DNA of 64,000 nt. Source: Burkholderia pyrrocinia. Lineage in GTDB: Bacteria; Pseudomonadota; Gammaproteobacteria; Burkholderiales; Burkholderiaceae. Below, piece after piece: positions 51,365 to 59,343 of the stretch; the stretch's first letter is position 1; the number at the start of each line of letters is the position of its first letter. Both the position numbers and the translations under genes were made by a program. The notes below the pieces were generated by a model that was not told the origin of the DNA, searched no databases, and saw nothing but the letters and a program-made list of their open reading frames with translations. The stretch spans positions 1,798,001 to 1,862,000 of the forward strand of contig NZ_CP011503.1 in NCBI RefSeq assembly GCF_001028665.1, written 5' to 3'.

Positions 51365-54358
51365 ATGCAAACCACCGACAACGCGACGTCCCAGTACGAG
51401 AGCGCCTCGAGCCGTCCGCTCGGCGGGACCGAACAGGGCGCGAAGGCGCTCGCGCCGCAGGCTACGTTCGCCGACTACAAGGTGATCCGCCGCAACGGCA
51501 GCGTCGTATCGTTCGAGCCTTCGAAGATCGCGATCGCGGTGACCAAGGCTTTCCTGGCCGTCAACGGCGGGCAGGGCGCGGCATCGGCGCGCGTACGCGA
51601 GCAGGTCGAACAACTGACGCACAGCGTCGTGCGCGCGCTCGTGCGCAGCCGCCCGAACGGCGGTACGTTCCATATCGAAGACATCCAGGATCAGGTCGAA
51701 CTCGCGCTGATGCGCGGCGGCGAGCACAACGTCGCGCGTGCGTACGTGCTGTATCGCGAGAAGCGTCACCTCGAGCGCCAGCATGCAGGCGAGGAAGCAG
51801 CGGCGGCAGGCGGCGAGTCGAGCACCGGCATCAACGTCGTCGACAACGGCGTTTCGCGCCCGCTCGACCTGAACGCGCTGCGCGCGCTGATCGTGTCGTC
51901 GTGCGATGGCCTCGGCGCTGCGGTTAACCCTGAGCCGATCGTCGCGGAGACGGTGAAGAACCTGTACGACGGCGTGCCGATGAGCCAGGTCTACGACTCG
52001 GCGATCCTCGCTGCGCGCACGATGATCGAGAAGGATCCGGCATACAGCCAGGTCACGGCCCGCATCCTGCTGCACACGATCCGTCGCGAGATCCTCGGCG
52101 AGGAAGTGGTGCAGGCAGAGATGTCGGCCCGCTACGCGGAATACTTCCCGCAGTTCCTGAAGCGCGGCGTCGACGCCGGCCTGCTCGACGACAAGTTGCT
52201 GCAGTTCGACCTGAAGCGCCTCGGTGAAGCGCTCGACGCGAACCGCGACCTGCAGTTCGGCTACCTCGGCCTGCAGACGCTGTACGACCGCTACTTCCTG
52301 CATGTCGAAGGCACCCGCATCGAAATGCCGCAGGCATTCTTCATGCGCGTCGCGATGGGCCTGTCGCTGAACGAGATCGACCGCGAAACGCGCGCGATCG
52401 AGTTCTACAACGTGCTGTCGAGCTTCGACTTCATGAGCTCGACGCCGACGCTGTTCAACTCGGGCACCCACCGCTCGCAGCTGTCGTCGTGCTACCTGAC
52501 GACGGTCGCGGACGATCTCGACGGCATCTATGAGGCGCTGAAGGAAAACGCGCTGCTGTCGAAGTTCGCCGGCGGTCTCGGCAACGACTGGACGCGCGTG
52601 CGCGCACTCGGCTCGCATATCAAGGGCACGAACGGCAAGTCGCAAGGCGTGGTGCCGTTCCTGAAGGTCGTGAACGACACGGCCGTCGCGGTCAACCAGG
52701 GCGGCAAGCGCAAGGGCGCGGTCTGCGCGTACCTCGAATCCTGGCACCTCGACATCGAGGAATTCCTCGAGCTGCGCAAGAACACGGGCGACGATCGCCG
52801 CCGTACGCACGACATGAACACGGCGAACTGGATTCCCGACCTGTTCATGAAGCGCGTGATGGAAGGCACCGACTGGACGCTGTTCTCGCCGTCGACCTGC
52901 CCGGACCTGCACGACAAGTTCGGCGCCGATTTCGAGAAGGCTTACACGGCTTACGAAGAGAAGGTCGCGCGCGGCGAGATCAAGCTGTTCAAGAAGATCC
53001 CGGCGGCGCAGCTCTGGCGCAAGATGCTCGGCATGCTGTTCGAGACGGGCCACCCGTGGATCACGTTCAAGGATCCGTGCAACGTGCGCTCGCCGCAGCA
53101 GCACGTCGGCGTCGTCCACTCGTCGAACCTGTGCACGGAAATCACGCTGAACACGAGCGACACCGAAATCGCGGTGTGCAACCTCGGCTCGGTGAACCTC
53201 GTCGCCCACCTGGTGAAGCAGGCCGACGGCAGCTACGCGCTCGACCACGACAAGCTGAAGCGCACGATCAGCGTCGCGATGCGCATGCTCGACAACGTGA
53301 TCGACATCAACTACTACGCGGTGCCGAAGGCGCGTAACTCGAACCTGAAGCACCGTCCGGTCGGCATGGGCATCATGGGCTTCCAGGACTGCCTGCACCT
53401 GCTGCGCACGCCGTACGCGTCGGAAGCGGCGGTCGAGTTCGCCGATCGTTCGATGGAAGCGGTCTGCTACTACGCGTACCACGCGTCGACCGAACTGGCC
53501 GAGGAACGCGGCCGCTACTCGAGCTACCGCGGCTCGCTGTGGGATCGCGGCATCCTCCCGCAGGACACGCTGAAGCTGCTGGCCGAAGCGCGCGGCGGCT
53601 ACGTCGAGGTCGACACGTCGGAGTCGCTCGACTGGACGACGCTGCGTTCGCGGATCGCCGCGCACGGCATGCGCAACTCGAACTGCGTCGCGATCGCGCC
53701 GACGGCGACGATCTCGAACATCATCGGCGTGTCGGCATGCATCGAGCCGACCTTCCAGAACCTGTACGTGAAGTCGAACCTGTCGGGCGAATTCACGGTG
53801 GTGAACGAGTACCTCGTTCGCGACCTGAAGGACCGCGGCCTGTGGGACGAAGTGATGGTCGCCGACCTGAAGTACTTCGACGGCATGCTGTCGCGCATCG
53901 ACCGCATCCCGGCCGACCTGCGCGCGATCTACGCGACCGCGTTCGAAGTCGACCCGACGTGGCTGGTCGAAGCGGCATCGCGTCGCCAGAAGTGGATCGA
54001 CCAGGCGCAGTCGCTGAACATCTACATGGGCGGCGCGTCGGGCAAGAAGCTCGACGAGGTCTACAAGCTCGCATGGCTGCGCGGCCTGAAGACGACCTAC
54101 TACCTCCGCACGATGGCGGCGACGCACGTCGAGAAGTCGACGGTCGCACACGGCGCGCTGAATGCAGTGCCGACGGGTGGCGGTTCGAGCAGCGGCGGCG
54201 CGCAAGGCGCGGCAGGCGGCTTCGGTGCGGCGGGCGGCAACGCGTCGTCGGGCGCGATCGGTGCAGCGGCGGCGCTCGCGCCGGTCGAGGCCGACGGTCC
54301 GGTGTGCACGATGCGTCCGGGCGATCCGGGCTTCGACGAATGCGAAGCGTGCCAGTAA
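51365..54358 (+). CDS. nrdA: Ribonucleoside-diphosphate reductase, alpha subunit (class Ia)
   Basis: NrdA reduces ribonucleoside diphosphates to deoxyribonucleotides using a radical from NrdB. The 997-residue protein has an N-terminal ATP-cone (about 35-140) for dATP feedback, the ten-stranded barrel with active-site cysteines in RSQLSSCYLTTV near residue 375 and NLCTEITLNTSDTEIAVCNL near 588, and a C-terminal CEACQ pair that hands over electrons from thioredoxin. It is much longer than E. coli NrdA (761). Unusual is a glycine/serine/alanine-rich linker (about 937-980) before the C-terminal cysteines. An upstream NrdR box pair indicates repression when dNTPs are sufficient. Confidence 0.95.
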   Translation: MQTTDNATSQYESASSRPLGGTEQGAKALAPQATFADYKVIRRNGSVVSFEPSKIAIAVTKAFLAVNGGQGAASARVREQVEQLTHSVVRALVRSRPNGGTFHIEDIQDQVELALMRGGEHNVARAYVLYREKRHLERQHAGEEAAAAGGESSTGINVVDNGVSRPLDLNALRALIVSSCDGLGAAVNPEPIVAETVKNLYDGVPMSQVYDSAILAARTMIEKDPAYSQVTARILLHTIRREILGEEVVQAEMSARYAEYFPQFLKRGVDAGLLDDKLLQFDLKRLGEALDANRDLQFGYLGLQTLYDRYFLHVEGTRIEMPQAFFMRVAMGLSLNEIDRETRAIEFYNVLSSFDFMSSTPTLFNSGTHRSQLSSCYLTTVADDLDGIYEALKENALLSKFAGGLGNDWTRVRALGSHIKGTNGKSQGVVPFLKVVNDTAVAVNQGGKRKGAVCAYLESWHLDIEEFLELRKNTGDDRRRTHDMNTANWIPDLFMKRVMEGTDWTLFSPSTCPDLHDKFGADFEKAYTAYEEKVARGEIKLFKKIPAAQLWRKMLGMLFETGHPWITFKDPCNVRSPQQHVGVVHSSNLCTEITLNTSDTEIAVCNLGSVNLVAHLVKQADGSYALDHDKLKRTISVAMRMLDNVIDINYYAVPKARNSNLKHRPVGMGIMGFQDCLHLLRTPYASEAAVEFADRSMEAVCYYAYHASTELAEERGRYSSYRGSLWDRGILPQDTLKLLAEARGGYVEVDTSESLDWTTLRSRIAAHGMRNSNCVAIAPTATISNIIGVSACIEPTFQNLYVKSNLSGEFTVVNEYLVRDLKDRGLWDEVMVADLKYFDGMLSRIDRIPADLRAIYATAFEVDPTWLVEAASRRQKWIDQAQSLNIYMGGASGKKLDEVYKLAWLRGLKTTYYLRTMAATHVEKSTVAHGALNAVPTGGGSSSGGAQGAAGGFGAAGGNASSGAIGAAAALAPVEADGPVCTMRPGDPGFDECEACQ

Positions 54359-54721
54359 CGCAGCGCGCCTGACCTGAAGATGTGCCGGGCGGCGCGCACG
54401 ACGACCGATCGAGGTTGAAGTGTGCGCCGCTCTCAACTAAAAAAATGATAAGGAATCTGTAACGCGGCACCTGCGTTGCAGGCAGTGACAAGCGATCGAA
54501 ACATCCCCGACGACGTCGCGTTTCGATCAGCGTTCGATGCGTCGAGCGCACCTCGCGATACACGCGCGACACACGTCGCGCTCTGCATGAACGACGATGC
54601 GTTGCTCAAAGTGTTGTATCGAGGTCGCAACGCGAATCGAAAAAAGGATTTTTCGTGAGCGAACCCTTTTATCGCTCAGGAAAAGATGGTACAAACCGTT
54701 CTAAATTGATGGTGAGAATTT
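54359..54721. other. 363-bp intergenic region between nrdA and nrdB
   Basis: AT-richer than the flanking genes, with A runs near 54440 and 54640. A short hairpin CCTGC/GCAGG lies near 54471-54483. No NrdR box, intrinsic terminator or convincing gene is seen. TGGTGAGAATTT precedes the nrdB ATG. Readthrough from nrdA or a separate promoter are both possible. Confidence 0.45.
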
Positions 54722-55933
54722 ATGCTCAACTGGGATGACGAGAAGACTGCCGTAACTCCCGCGAGCGGAGCGCAGCACAACGCGATGCGCGCCCCCGCAG
54801 GAGTGGCTGTCGGAATGCAGGCTGCGTCGCCTGCCGCCCATCAGGTCCGCGACATTTTCGAAGGCGATCTTGCGGTGCCGCCGCAGGCATCGGCTGTTCC
54901 CGCCGGCGGTTCGGAAGCCCGGGTCAATGTCGCCGACAAGCGCATCATCAACGGCCAGACTGACGTTAATCAGCTGGTGCCGTTCAAGTACAAGTGGGCG
55001 TGGGAAAAGTATCTGGCCGGTTGCGCGAACCACTGGATGCCGCAGGAAATCAACATGTCCCGCGACATCGCTCTGTGGAAGGACCCGAACGGTCTGACCG
55101 AGGACGAGCGCCGCATCGTGAAGCGCAACCTCGGCTTCTTCGTGACGGCCGATTCGCTCGCGGCGAACAACATCGTGCTCGGCACGTACCGCCACATCAC
55201 GGCGCCCGAGTGCCGGCAGTTCCTGCTGCGCCAGGCGTTCGAAGAGGCGATCCACACGCACGCGTACCAATACATTGTCGAATCGCTCGGTCTCGACGAA
55301 GGCGAGATCTTCAACGCGTACCACGAGGTCACGTCGATCCGCGCGAAGGACGAATTCCTGATCCCGTTCATCCACACGCTGACCGACCCGGCCTTCAAGA
55401 CCGGCACGCTCGAAGCGGATCAGAAGCTGCTGAAGTCGCTGATCGTGTTCGCCTGCATCATGGAAGGCCTGTTCTTCTATGTCGGGTTCACGCAGATCCT
55501 CGCACTCGGCCGCCAGAACAAGATGACGGGTGCTGCAGAGCAATATCAGTACATCCTGCGCGACGAGTCGATGCACTGCAACTTCGGTATCGACCTGATC
55601 AACCAGATCAAGCTCGAGAACCCGCATCTCTGGACCGCGGAATTCCGCGCCGAGATCCGCGAGCTGTTCAAGCAGGCTGTCGAACTCGAATACCGCTACG
55701 CCGAGGACACGATGCCGCGCGGCGTGCTGGGCTTGAACGCGTCGATGTTCAAGAGCTACCTGCGCTTCATCAGCAACCGCCGTTGCCAGCAGATCGGCCT
55801 CGATCCGCTGTACCCGAACGAGGAAAACCCGTTCCCGTGGATGAGCGAGATGATCGACCTGAAGAAGGAGCGCAACTTCTTCGAGACGCGTGTGATCGAG
55901 TATCAGACGGGGGGCGCGCTGTCCTGGGAATAA
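54722..55933 (+). CDS. nrdB: Ribonucleoside-diphosphate reductase, beta subunit (class Ia)
   Basis: NrdB carries the di-iron centre and tyrosyl radical needed by NrdA. The 403-residue protein is ferritin-like: [15 protein letters not shown] near residue 140, [20 protein letters not shown] near 176 and [14 protein letters not shown] near 280 contain the iron ligands. The NrdA-binding C-terminal tail ends [10 protein letters not shown]. The N-terminal 60 residues, before [20 protein letters not shown], are variable. It is separated from nrdA by 363 bp instead of forming a tight operon. Confidence 0.95.
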   Translation: MLNWDDEKTAVTPASGAQHNAMRAPAGVAVGMQAASPAAHQVRDIFEGDLAVPPQASAVPAGGSEARVNVADKRIINGQTDVNQLVPFKYKWAWEKYLAGCANHWMPQEINMSRDIALWKDPNGLTEDERRIVKRNLGFFVTADSLAANNIVLGTYRHITAPECRQFLLRQAFEEAIHTHAYQYIVESLGLDEGEIFNAYHEVTSIRAKDEFLIPFIHTLTDPAFKTGTLEADQKLLKSLIVFACIMEGLFFYVGFTQILALGRQNKMTGAAEQYQYILRDESMHCNFGIDLINQIKLENPHLWTAEFRAEIRELFKQAVELEYRYAEDTMPRGVLGLNASMFKSYLRFISNRRCQQIGLDPLYPNEENPFPWMSEMIDLKKERNFFETRVIEYQTGGALSWE

Positions 55934-56370
55934 CCCGCAGCAGCGAACCCGTTACATGATGGAGCAGCCGGCGGCCTCTCGGCCCCGGCCCAAGGTTTAG
56001 GAGCAAGAACGCCTGATGCAAAGCATGCCCGGTGCCTTAGCGGCCCAACGATACGACCGGCACTTTGCGAACCCTTCAGTGGGATGGGCAAACTTCCCTC
56101 CGGATAAAGCGGACAGCCGTGTGGCGGTCCGCTTGATCAAGCGATTAGGGGTAGCGGCGCGAGGTGCGCCGGCTACCGACTTGATTTGGCGCGCGAGGCC
56201 ATGGGGCCACGCGCGCCATACCGTATTCATTAGCGTAAGCGCGCGGTATCCGCGTACGCCGATGAATAGCCCGCTTCGAAGCGCACGTCCTGAACAGCGT
56301 CCGCGGGAAGCGGGTTTTGACGAAGGGTGTAGTTTGAACTGACTCTCATCTGAACCTGAAGGAGAACAAC
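55934..56370 (+). ncRNA. Highly structured non-coding region / 5' leader upstream of the histone H1-like gene
   Basis: This 437-bp gap contains a series of consecutive stems between about 56018 and 56314. GCAAA..GTGCC pairs with GGCAC-TTTGC (56018-56068). GCGGAC-GCC pairs with GGC-GTCCGC (56109-56132). GGTAGC-GGCGC pairs with GCGCC-GCTACC (56150-56177). GGCGCGCG-GGCC pairs with GGCC-CGCGCGCC (56188-56217). TATTCAT-GCGTA pairs with TACGC-ATGAATA (56224-56268). CCCGCTT pairs with AAGCGGG (56270-56314). Base composition and rare TTA codons argue against coding. It could be a long structured mRNA leader or an independent small RNA. I recognise no known family. Confidence 0.55.
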
Positions 56371-57027
56371 ATGGCTACCGCCAAGAAGAAACCGGCTGCT
56401 AAGAAGGTTGCTGCCAAGAAGACCGTTGCGAAGAAGGCTGCTGCTCCGGCGAAGAAGGCCGCTGCAGTGAAGAAGGTTGCTGCGAAGAAGGTCGCGGTGA
56501 AGAAGGTTGCCGCGAAGAAGGCAGCACCGGCGAAGAAGGCCGCCGCGAAGAAGGTCGCAACGAAGAAGGTTGCAGCCAAGAAGGTCGCAGCCAAGAAAGT
56601 CGCAGTGAAGAAGGTTGCTGCGAAGAAGGCAGCGCCGGCCAAGAAGGCCGCTGCGAAAAAGGTTGCAGCCAAGAAAGTCGCAGTGAAGAAGGTTGCTGCG
56701 AAGAAGGCTGCACCGGCTAAGAAGGCTGCTGCGAAGAAGGCCGCGCCTGCCAAGAAGGCCGCCGCGAAGAAGGCTGCGCCTGCGAAGAAGGCTGCTGCGA
56801 AGAAGGCTGCGCCTGCCAAGAAGGCCGCCCCTGCGAAGAAGGCTGCCGCTCCGGCGACGAAGGCTGCTGCGCCTGCGAAGAAGGCTGCTGCTCCGAAGAA
56901 GGCCGTCGTGAAGAAGGCTGCGCCGGCAACGACCGCGTCGACCGCATCGGTTGCGCCGGCATCGGGCGTGAAGACCGCGCTCAATCCGGCAGCGGCATGG
57001 CCGTTCCCGACCGGCAGCCGTCCGTAA
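56371..57027 (+). CDS. Histone H1-like nucleoid protein (lysine/alanine-rich repeats)
   Basis: A 218-residue, extremely basic protein composed almost entirely of AAKK, VAKK, VKK and APAKK repeats, ending in a non-repetitive tail with VAPASGVKTALNPAAAWPF. This composition matches bacterial histone H1-like proteins (HctB / Bordetella BpH2 class), which bind DNA through lysine-rich tails and help condense the nucleoid. No globular domain is present. GAAGGAGAACAAC gives a strong ribosome-binding site. The gene contains long direct DNA repeats, so its length probably varies between strains. A terminator follows. Confidence 0.92.
   Translation: MATAKKKPAAKKVAAKKTVAKKAAAPAKKAAAVKKVAAKKVAVKKVAAKKAAPAKKAAAKKVATKKVAAKKVAAKKVAVKKVAAKKAAPAKKAAAKKVAAKKVAVKKVAAKKAAPAKKAAAKKAAPAKKAAAKKAAPAKKAAAKKAAPAKKAAPAKKAAAPATKAAAPAKKAAAPKKAVVKKAAPATTASTASVAPASGVKTALNPAAAWPFPTGSRP
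56587..56708 (+). repeat. 44-bp perfect direct repeat inside the histone gene (period 78 bp)
   Basis: Bases 56587-56630 and 56665-56708 are identical and in frame, 26 codons apart. Many shorter, imperfect AAGAAG-based repeats surround them. Slippage or recombination between the copies would add or remove 26 residues without shifting the frame. Confidence 0.8.
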
Positions 57028-57073
57028 TCGCGGCTGACCAGCACCACCCGGACACTCACGTGGTGTCCGTGGG

Positions 57074-57129
57074 TTGAGTAGCGCTACTCAATCAGTCCCG
57101 CCATCTGGCTCAGGTGGCGGGATTTTTTT
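57074..57129 (+). terminator. Palindrome and intrinsic terminator of the histone gene
   Basis: An 18-bp perfect palindrome (TTGAGTAGCGCTACTCAA, 57074-57091) is followed by a TCCCGCCA/TGGCGGGA stem (57096-57122) and seven T residues. The second structure is the intrinsic terminator. Confidence 0.88.
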
Positions 57130-57170
57130 CGTCCGTATACGCCCATGTGCCGGCCGCGGCGAGTACGGAC

Positions 57171-57205
57171 GAAAAAAAACGCATGTGCAGCTTCGCACAT
57201 GCGTT
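57171..57205 (-). terminator. Intrinsic terminator of the glycine-zipper lipoprotein gene
   Basis: On the minus strand AACGCATGTGC and GCACATGCGTT form an 11-bp stem with a six-base loop, followed by eight U residues. It lies 36 bases after the stop codon. Confidence 0.9.
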
Positions 57206-57240
57206 CGACCGCGGCTTGCGCCGCGTGCTGAGGTACCTGG

Positions 57241-57714
57241 TTAGTGCGTGACGCGCGTGACGCCGCCGCTCGACAGCAGTCGCACACGCTCGCCGGCGCG
57301 GAACGCTTCGCCGCTCGCTGCCTGCGTGATCGAGCGCAGGTCGCCGTTGTCGAGGCGCACGGTGATTTCGACACCGTTCGCCGTGCTGAGGTTTTCGCCG
57401 ACCGCGTTGCCCGCGACCGCGCCGACGAGGCCGCCGGCGATCGCCGTCAGGATCGATCCCTTGCCGCCGCCGATCGCGCTGCCTGCGACTGCGCCGAGTG
57501 CGCCGCCGCCGAGCGTGCCGATCGCGCTGCCGCCGCCGTCGGACTGGATGCGCACCGCACGGACGCTTTCGACCACGCCCATGCGGACCGTCTGTTCGCG
57601 CTGCGCCTGGCCGACGCTATAGACATCTGCCGAACCGGGGGCCGTGAAGCAGCCGGCGAGGGTCAGCGTGGCCGTCAGCATGGCCGCGAGCGTGAGGGTT
57701 TTTTTCGTCAACAT
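57241..57714 (-). CDS. Outer-membrane lipoprotein with glycine-zipper domain (SlyB/Pcp-like)
   Basis: A 157-residue lipoprotein. The ATG at MLTKKTLTLAAMLTATLTLAGC gives a signal peptide with lipobox TLAGC. A glycine-zipper 2TM segment (GGALGAVAGSAIGGGKGS and GGLVGAVAGNAVGENL, about 70-110) follows, then a short beta-rich C-terminus (GVEITVRLDNGDLRSITQ). This is the SlyB/Pcp family of outer-membrane lipoproteins, linked in other species to envelope stability and PhoPQ stress. The specific role here is unknown. Confidence 0.88.
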   Translation of the reverse strand: MLTKKTLTLAAMLTATLTLAGCFTAPGSADVYSVGQAQREQTVRMGVVESVRAVRIQSDGGGSAIGTLGGGALGAVAGSAIGGGKGSILTAIAGGLVGAVAGNAVGENLSTANGVEITVRLDNGDLRSITQAASGEAFRAGERVRLLSSGGVTRVTH

Positions 57715-57733
57715 CTTTGCTCTCCCACAATAT

Positions 57734-58672
57734 TCATTTGAGACTGTAACCGAATGCAGCCTCGAAGCGCGCATCGATTTCGGCGCGCGTCAGTACGTAA
57801 GTCTGGGGCCCCTGGTGGGCGATCTTGATCGAGCCCATCAGGCTCGCGAGGCGGCCCGTGGTTGCCCAGTCGAGGCCATTCTCGATGCCGTACAGCAGGC
57901 CGCCCCGGAAGGCATCGCCGCAGCCGGTCGGATCGACGACACGCTCGGCACCCACGACGGGAATCTGTTCTTCGCCGTTTTTGTGAAGAATGGTAGAGCC
58001 GTGCTCGCCGCGCGTGATGATCAACGCCTGAACCCGGCTGGCGATTTCCTGTTCGGACCAGCCCGTCTTGTCGCTGACGAGCTTGCCTTCGTAGTCGTTG
58101 ACCGCTACGAACGTCGCGAGTTCAATGATGCGGCGCAGCGTCGCACCGTCGAACAGCGGCAGGCCCTGGCCCGGATCGAAGACGAACGGGATGCCGGCCT
58201 TCGCGAACTGTTCGGCGTGCTGGACCATCCCGTCGAAGCCGTCCGGCGCGACGATGCCGAGCTTCACGCCCGCCACTTCGTCCGCGCGGTTCAGGTGCGA
58301 CTGCATCATCGCGCCAGGGTGGAATGCGGTGATCTGGTTGTTGTCGAGATCGGTCGTGATCATCGCCTGCGCGGTGTGCGTTTCCGGCACCACGCGCACG
58401 CTGGCCTTCGACAGGCCGAGGCCGTCGAGGCGTTCGAGATAGCGGTCCGCGTCGTTCGCGCCGACCGTCGCCATGATGCGCGCGTCGCCGCCGAGCATGT
58501 GGAGCGCGTAAGCGATGTTCCCCGCGCAACCGCCGAATTCGCGTCGCATCGTCGGCACGAGGAAGCTCACGTTGAGAAGGTGAACCTGGTCGGGCAGGAT
58601 GTGCTCGCGGAACCGACCTTCGAAGGTCATGATGTTGTCGTAGGCGAGCGAGCCGCAAATCAGCGTAGTCAA
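57734..58672 (-). CDS. PfkB-family carbohydrate/adenosine kinase
   Basis: A 312-residue ribokinase-superfamily protein. It has the substrate segment GGCAGNIAYALHMLGG near residue 48, the N-terminal LICGSLAYDNIMTFEGRF, and the ATP/anion-hole motif DPTGCGDAFRGGLLYG near 255 with the catalytic aspartate. Resemblance is strongest to adenosine-kinase-like members, but the sugar or nucleoside used cannot be fixed from sequence. The TTG start (TTGACTACGCTG) with CAGGAACGC upstream is chosen because it gives the usual short N-terminus; another TTG eight codons earlier is possible. Confidence 0.85.
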   Translation of the reverse strand: MTTLICGSLAYDNIMTFEGRFREHILPDQVHLLNVSFLVPTMRREFGGCAGNIAYALHMLGGDARIMATVGANDADRYLERLDGLGLSKASVRVVPETHTAQAMITTDLDNNQITAFHPGAMMQSHLNRADEVAGVKLGIVAPDGFDGMVQHAEQFAKAGIPFVFDPGQGLPLFDGATLRRIIELATFVAVNDYEGKLVSDKTGWSEQEIASRVQALIITRGEHGSTILHKNGEEQIPVVGAERVVDPTGCGDAFRGGLLYGIENGLDWATTGRLASLMGSIKIAHQGPQTYVLTRAEIDARFEAAFGYSLK

Positions 58673-58705
58673 GGCGTGCGTTCCTGTAGAGAGCAAAGGG
58701 AAGCG

Positions 58706-58760
58706 GCCGCCCGGCCGGCGCGGAGGGCCCGTCGGGCCTCGCGCGGCAGGGCCGGGCGGC
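58706..58760 (-). terminator. Long inverted repeat between tpx and the PfkB-type gene
   Basis: GCCGCCCGGCC at 58706-58716 and GGCCGGGCGGC at 58750-58760 form a perfect 11-bp stem. The inside (GCGCGGAGGGCCC/GGGCCTCGCGC) can pair further. It starts 6 bases after the tpx stop. It lacks a U tract, so termination is uncertain. Confidence 0.45.
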
Positions 58761-58766
58761 AGCGGG

Positions 58767-59270
58767 TTACTTCAGTGCGGCGAGCGCGGCGTCGTAGTTC
58801 GGCTCGTCCTTGATTTCGCCGACGAGTTCCGCGTGGATCACCTTGTCCTGCGCGTCGAGCACGACGACGGCACGTGCGGTCAGGCCGTTCAGCGGGCCGC
58901 TCGTCACGTCGACGCCGTATGCGTTCGCGAATGCGCGGCCAGTGCGGAACGTCGAAGCCGTCACGACGTTCGCGAGGCCTTCGGTCGTGCAGAAGCGCGT
59001 GGCGGCGAACGGCAGGTCGGCGGACACGACCACCACGACCGTGTTGTCGAGCGACGACGCGGCTTCGTTGAACTTGCGGGTCGACGTCGCGCAGGTCGGC
59101 GTGTCGAGGCTCGGCACGATGTTCAGCACCTTGCGCTTGCCGGCGAAGCTGGCGAGCGACAGGTCGGCGAGATCCTTGCCGACCAGCTTGAAATCGGCGG
59201 CTTGGGCGCCGACGGCCGGGAACGTGCCGGCGAGATCGATCGGGTTGCCACCCAGCGTAACTTTGCTCAT
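58767..59270 (-). CDS. tpx: Thiol peroxidase
   Basis: Tpx is an atypical 2-Cys peroxiredoxin that reduces lipid and hydrogen peroxides with thioredoxin. The 167-residue protein has the peroxidatic cysteine in [18 protein letters not shown] near residue 60, the resolving cysteine in [14 protein letters not shown] near 93, and the family start [18 protein letters not shown]. It is a second thiol peroxidase in the window besides the Prx5-type gene after ftsZ. Confidence 0.95.
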   Translation of the reverse strand: MSKVTLGGNPIDLAGTFPAVGAQAADFKLVGKDLADLSLASFAGKRKVLNIVPSLDTPTCATSTRKFNEAASSLDNTVVVVVSADLPFAATRFCTTEGLANVVTASTFRTGRAFANAYGVDVTSGPLNGLTARAVVVLDAQDKVIHAELVGEIKDEPNYDAALAALK

Positions 59271-59343
59271 GTTCGTGCTCCGAAATAGCGCGCCGCTTGG
59301 GCGCGCGGGTTGAGACGGGCGCGCAGGCGCGCGCCGCGGCGCG

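Noticed and set aside
51137..54436. Very long antisense frames opposite nrdA, and similar ones opposite ftsA-ftsZ, proS, secA and others
   Set aside because: Antisense frames stay open by chance in DNA this GC-rich. Their translations are arginine/histidine-rich without domains, and the sense genes are unambiguous.
54476..54658. A 60-codon frame in the nrdA-nrdB gap
   Set aside because: No ribosome-binding site, no recognisable domain, and codon use unlike neighbours.
56016..56342. A 108-codon open frame with GGAG upstream, in the nrdB-histone gap
   Set aside because: It uses rare TTA codons, lacks the third-position GC bias of the real genes, and coincides with the run of hairpins, so RNA structure explains it better.
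56371..57027. CRISPR-like or satellite array in the repeat-rich histone gene
   Set aside because: The repeats are in frame, have no unique spacers, and encode a typical lysine/alanine protein.
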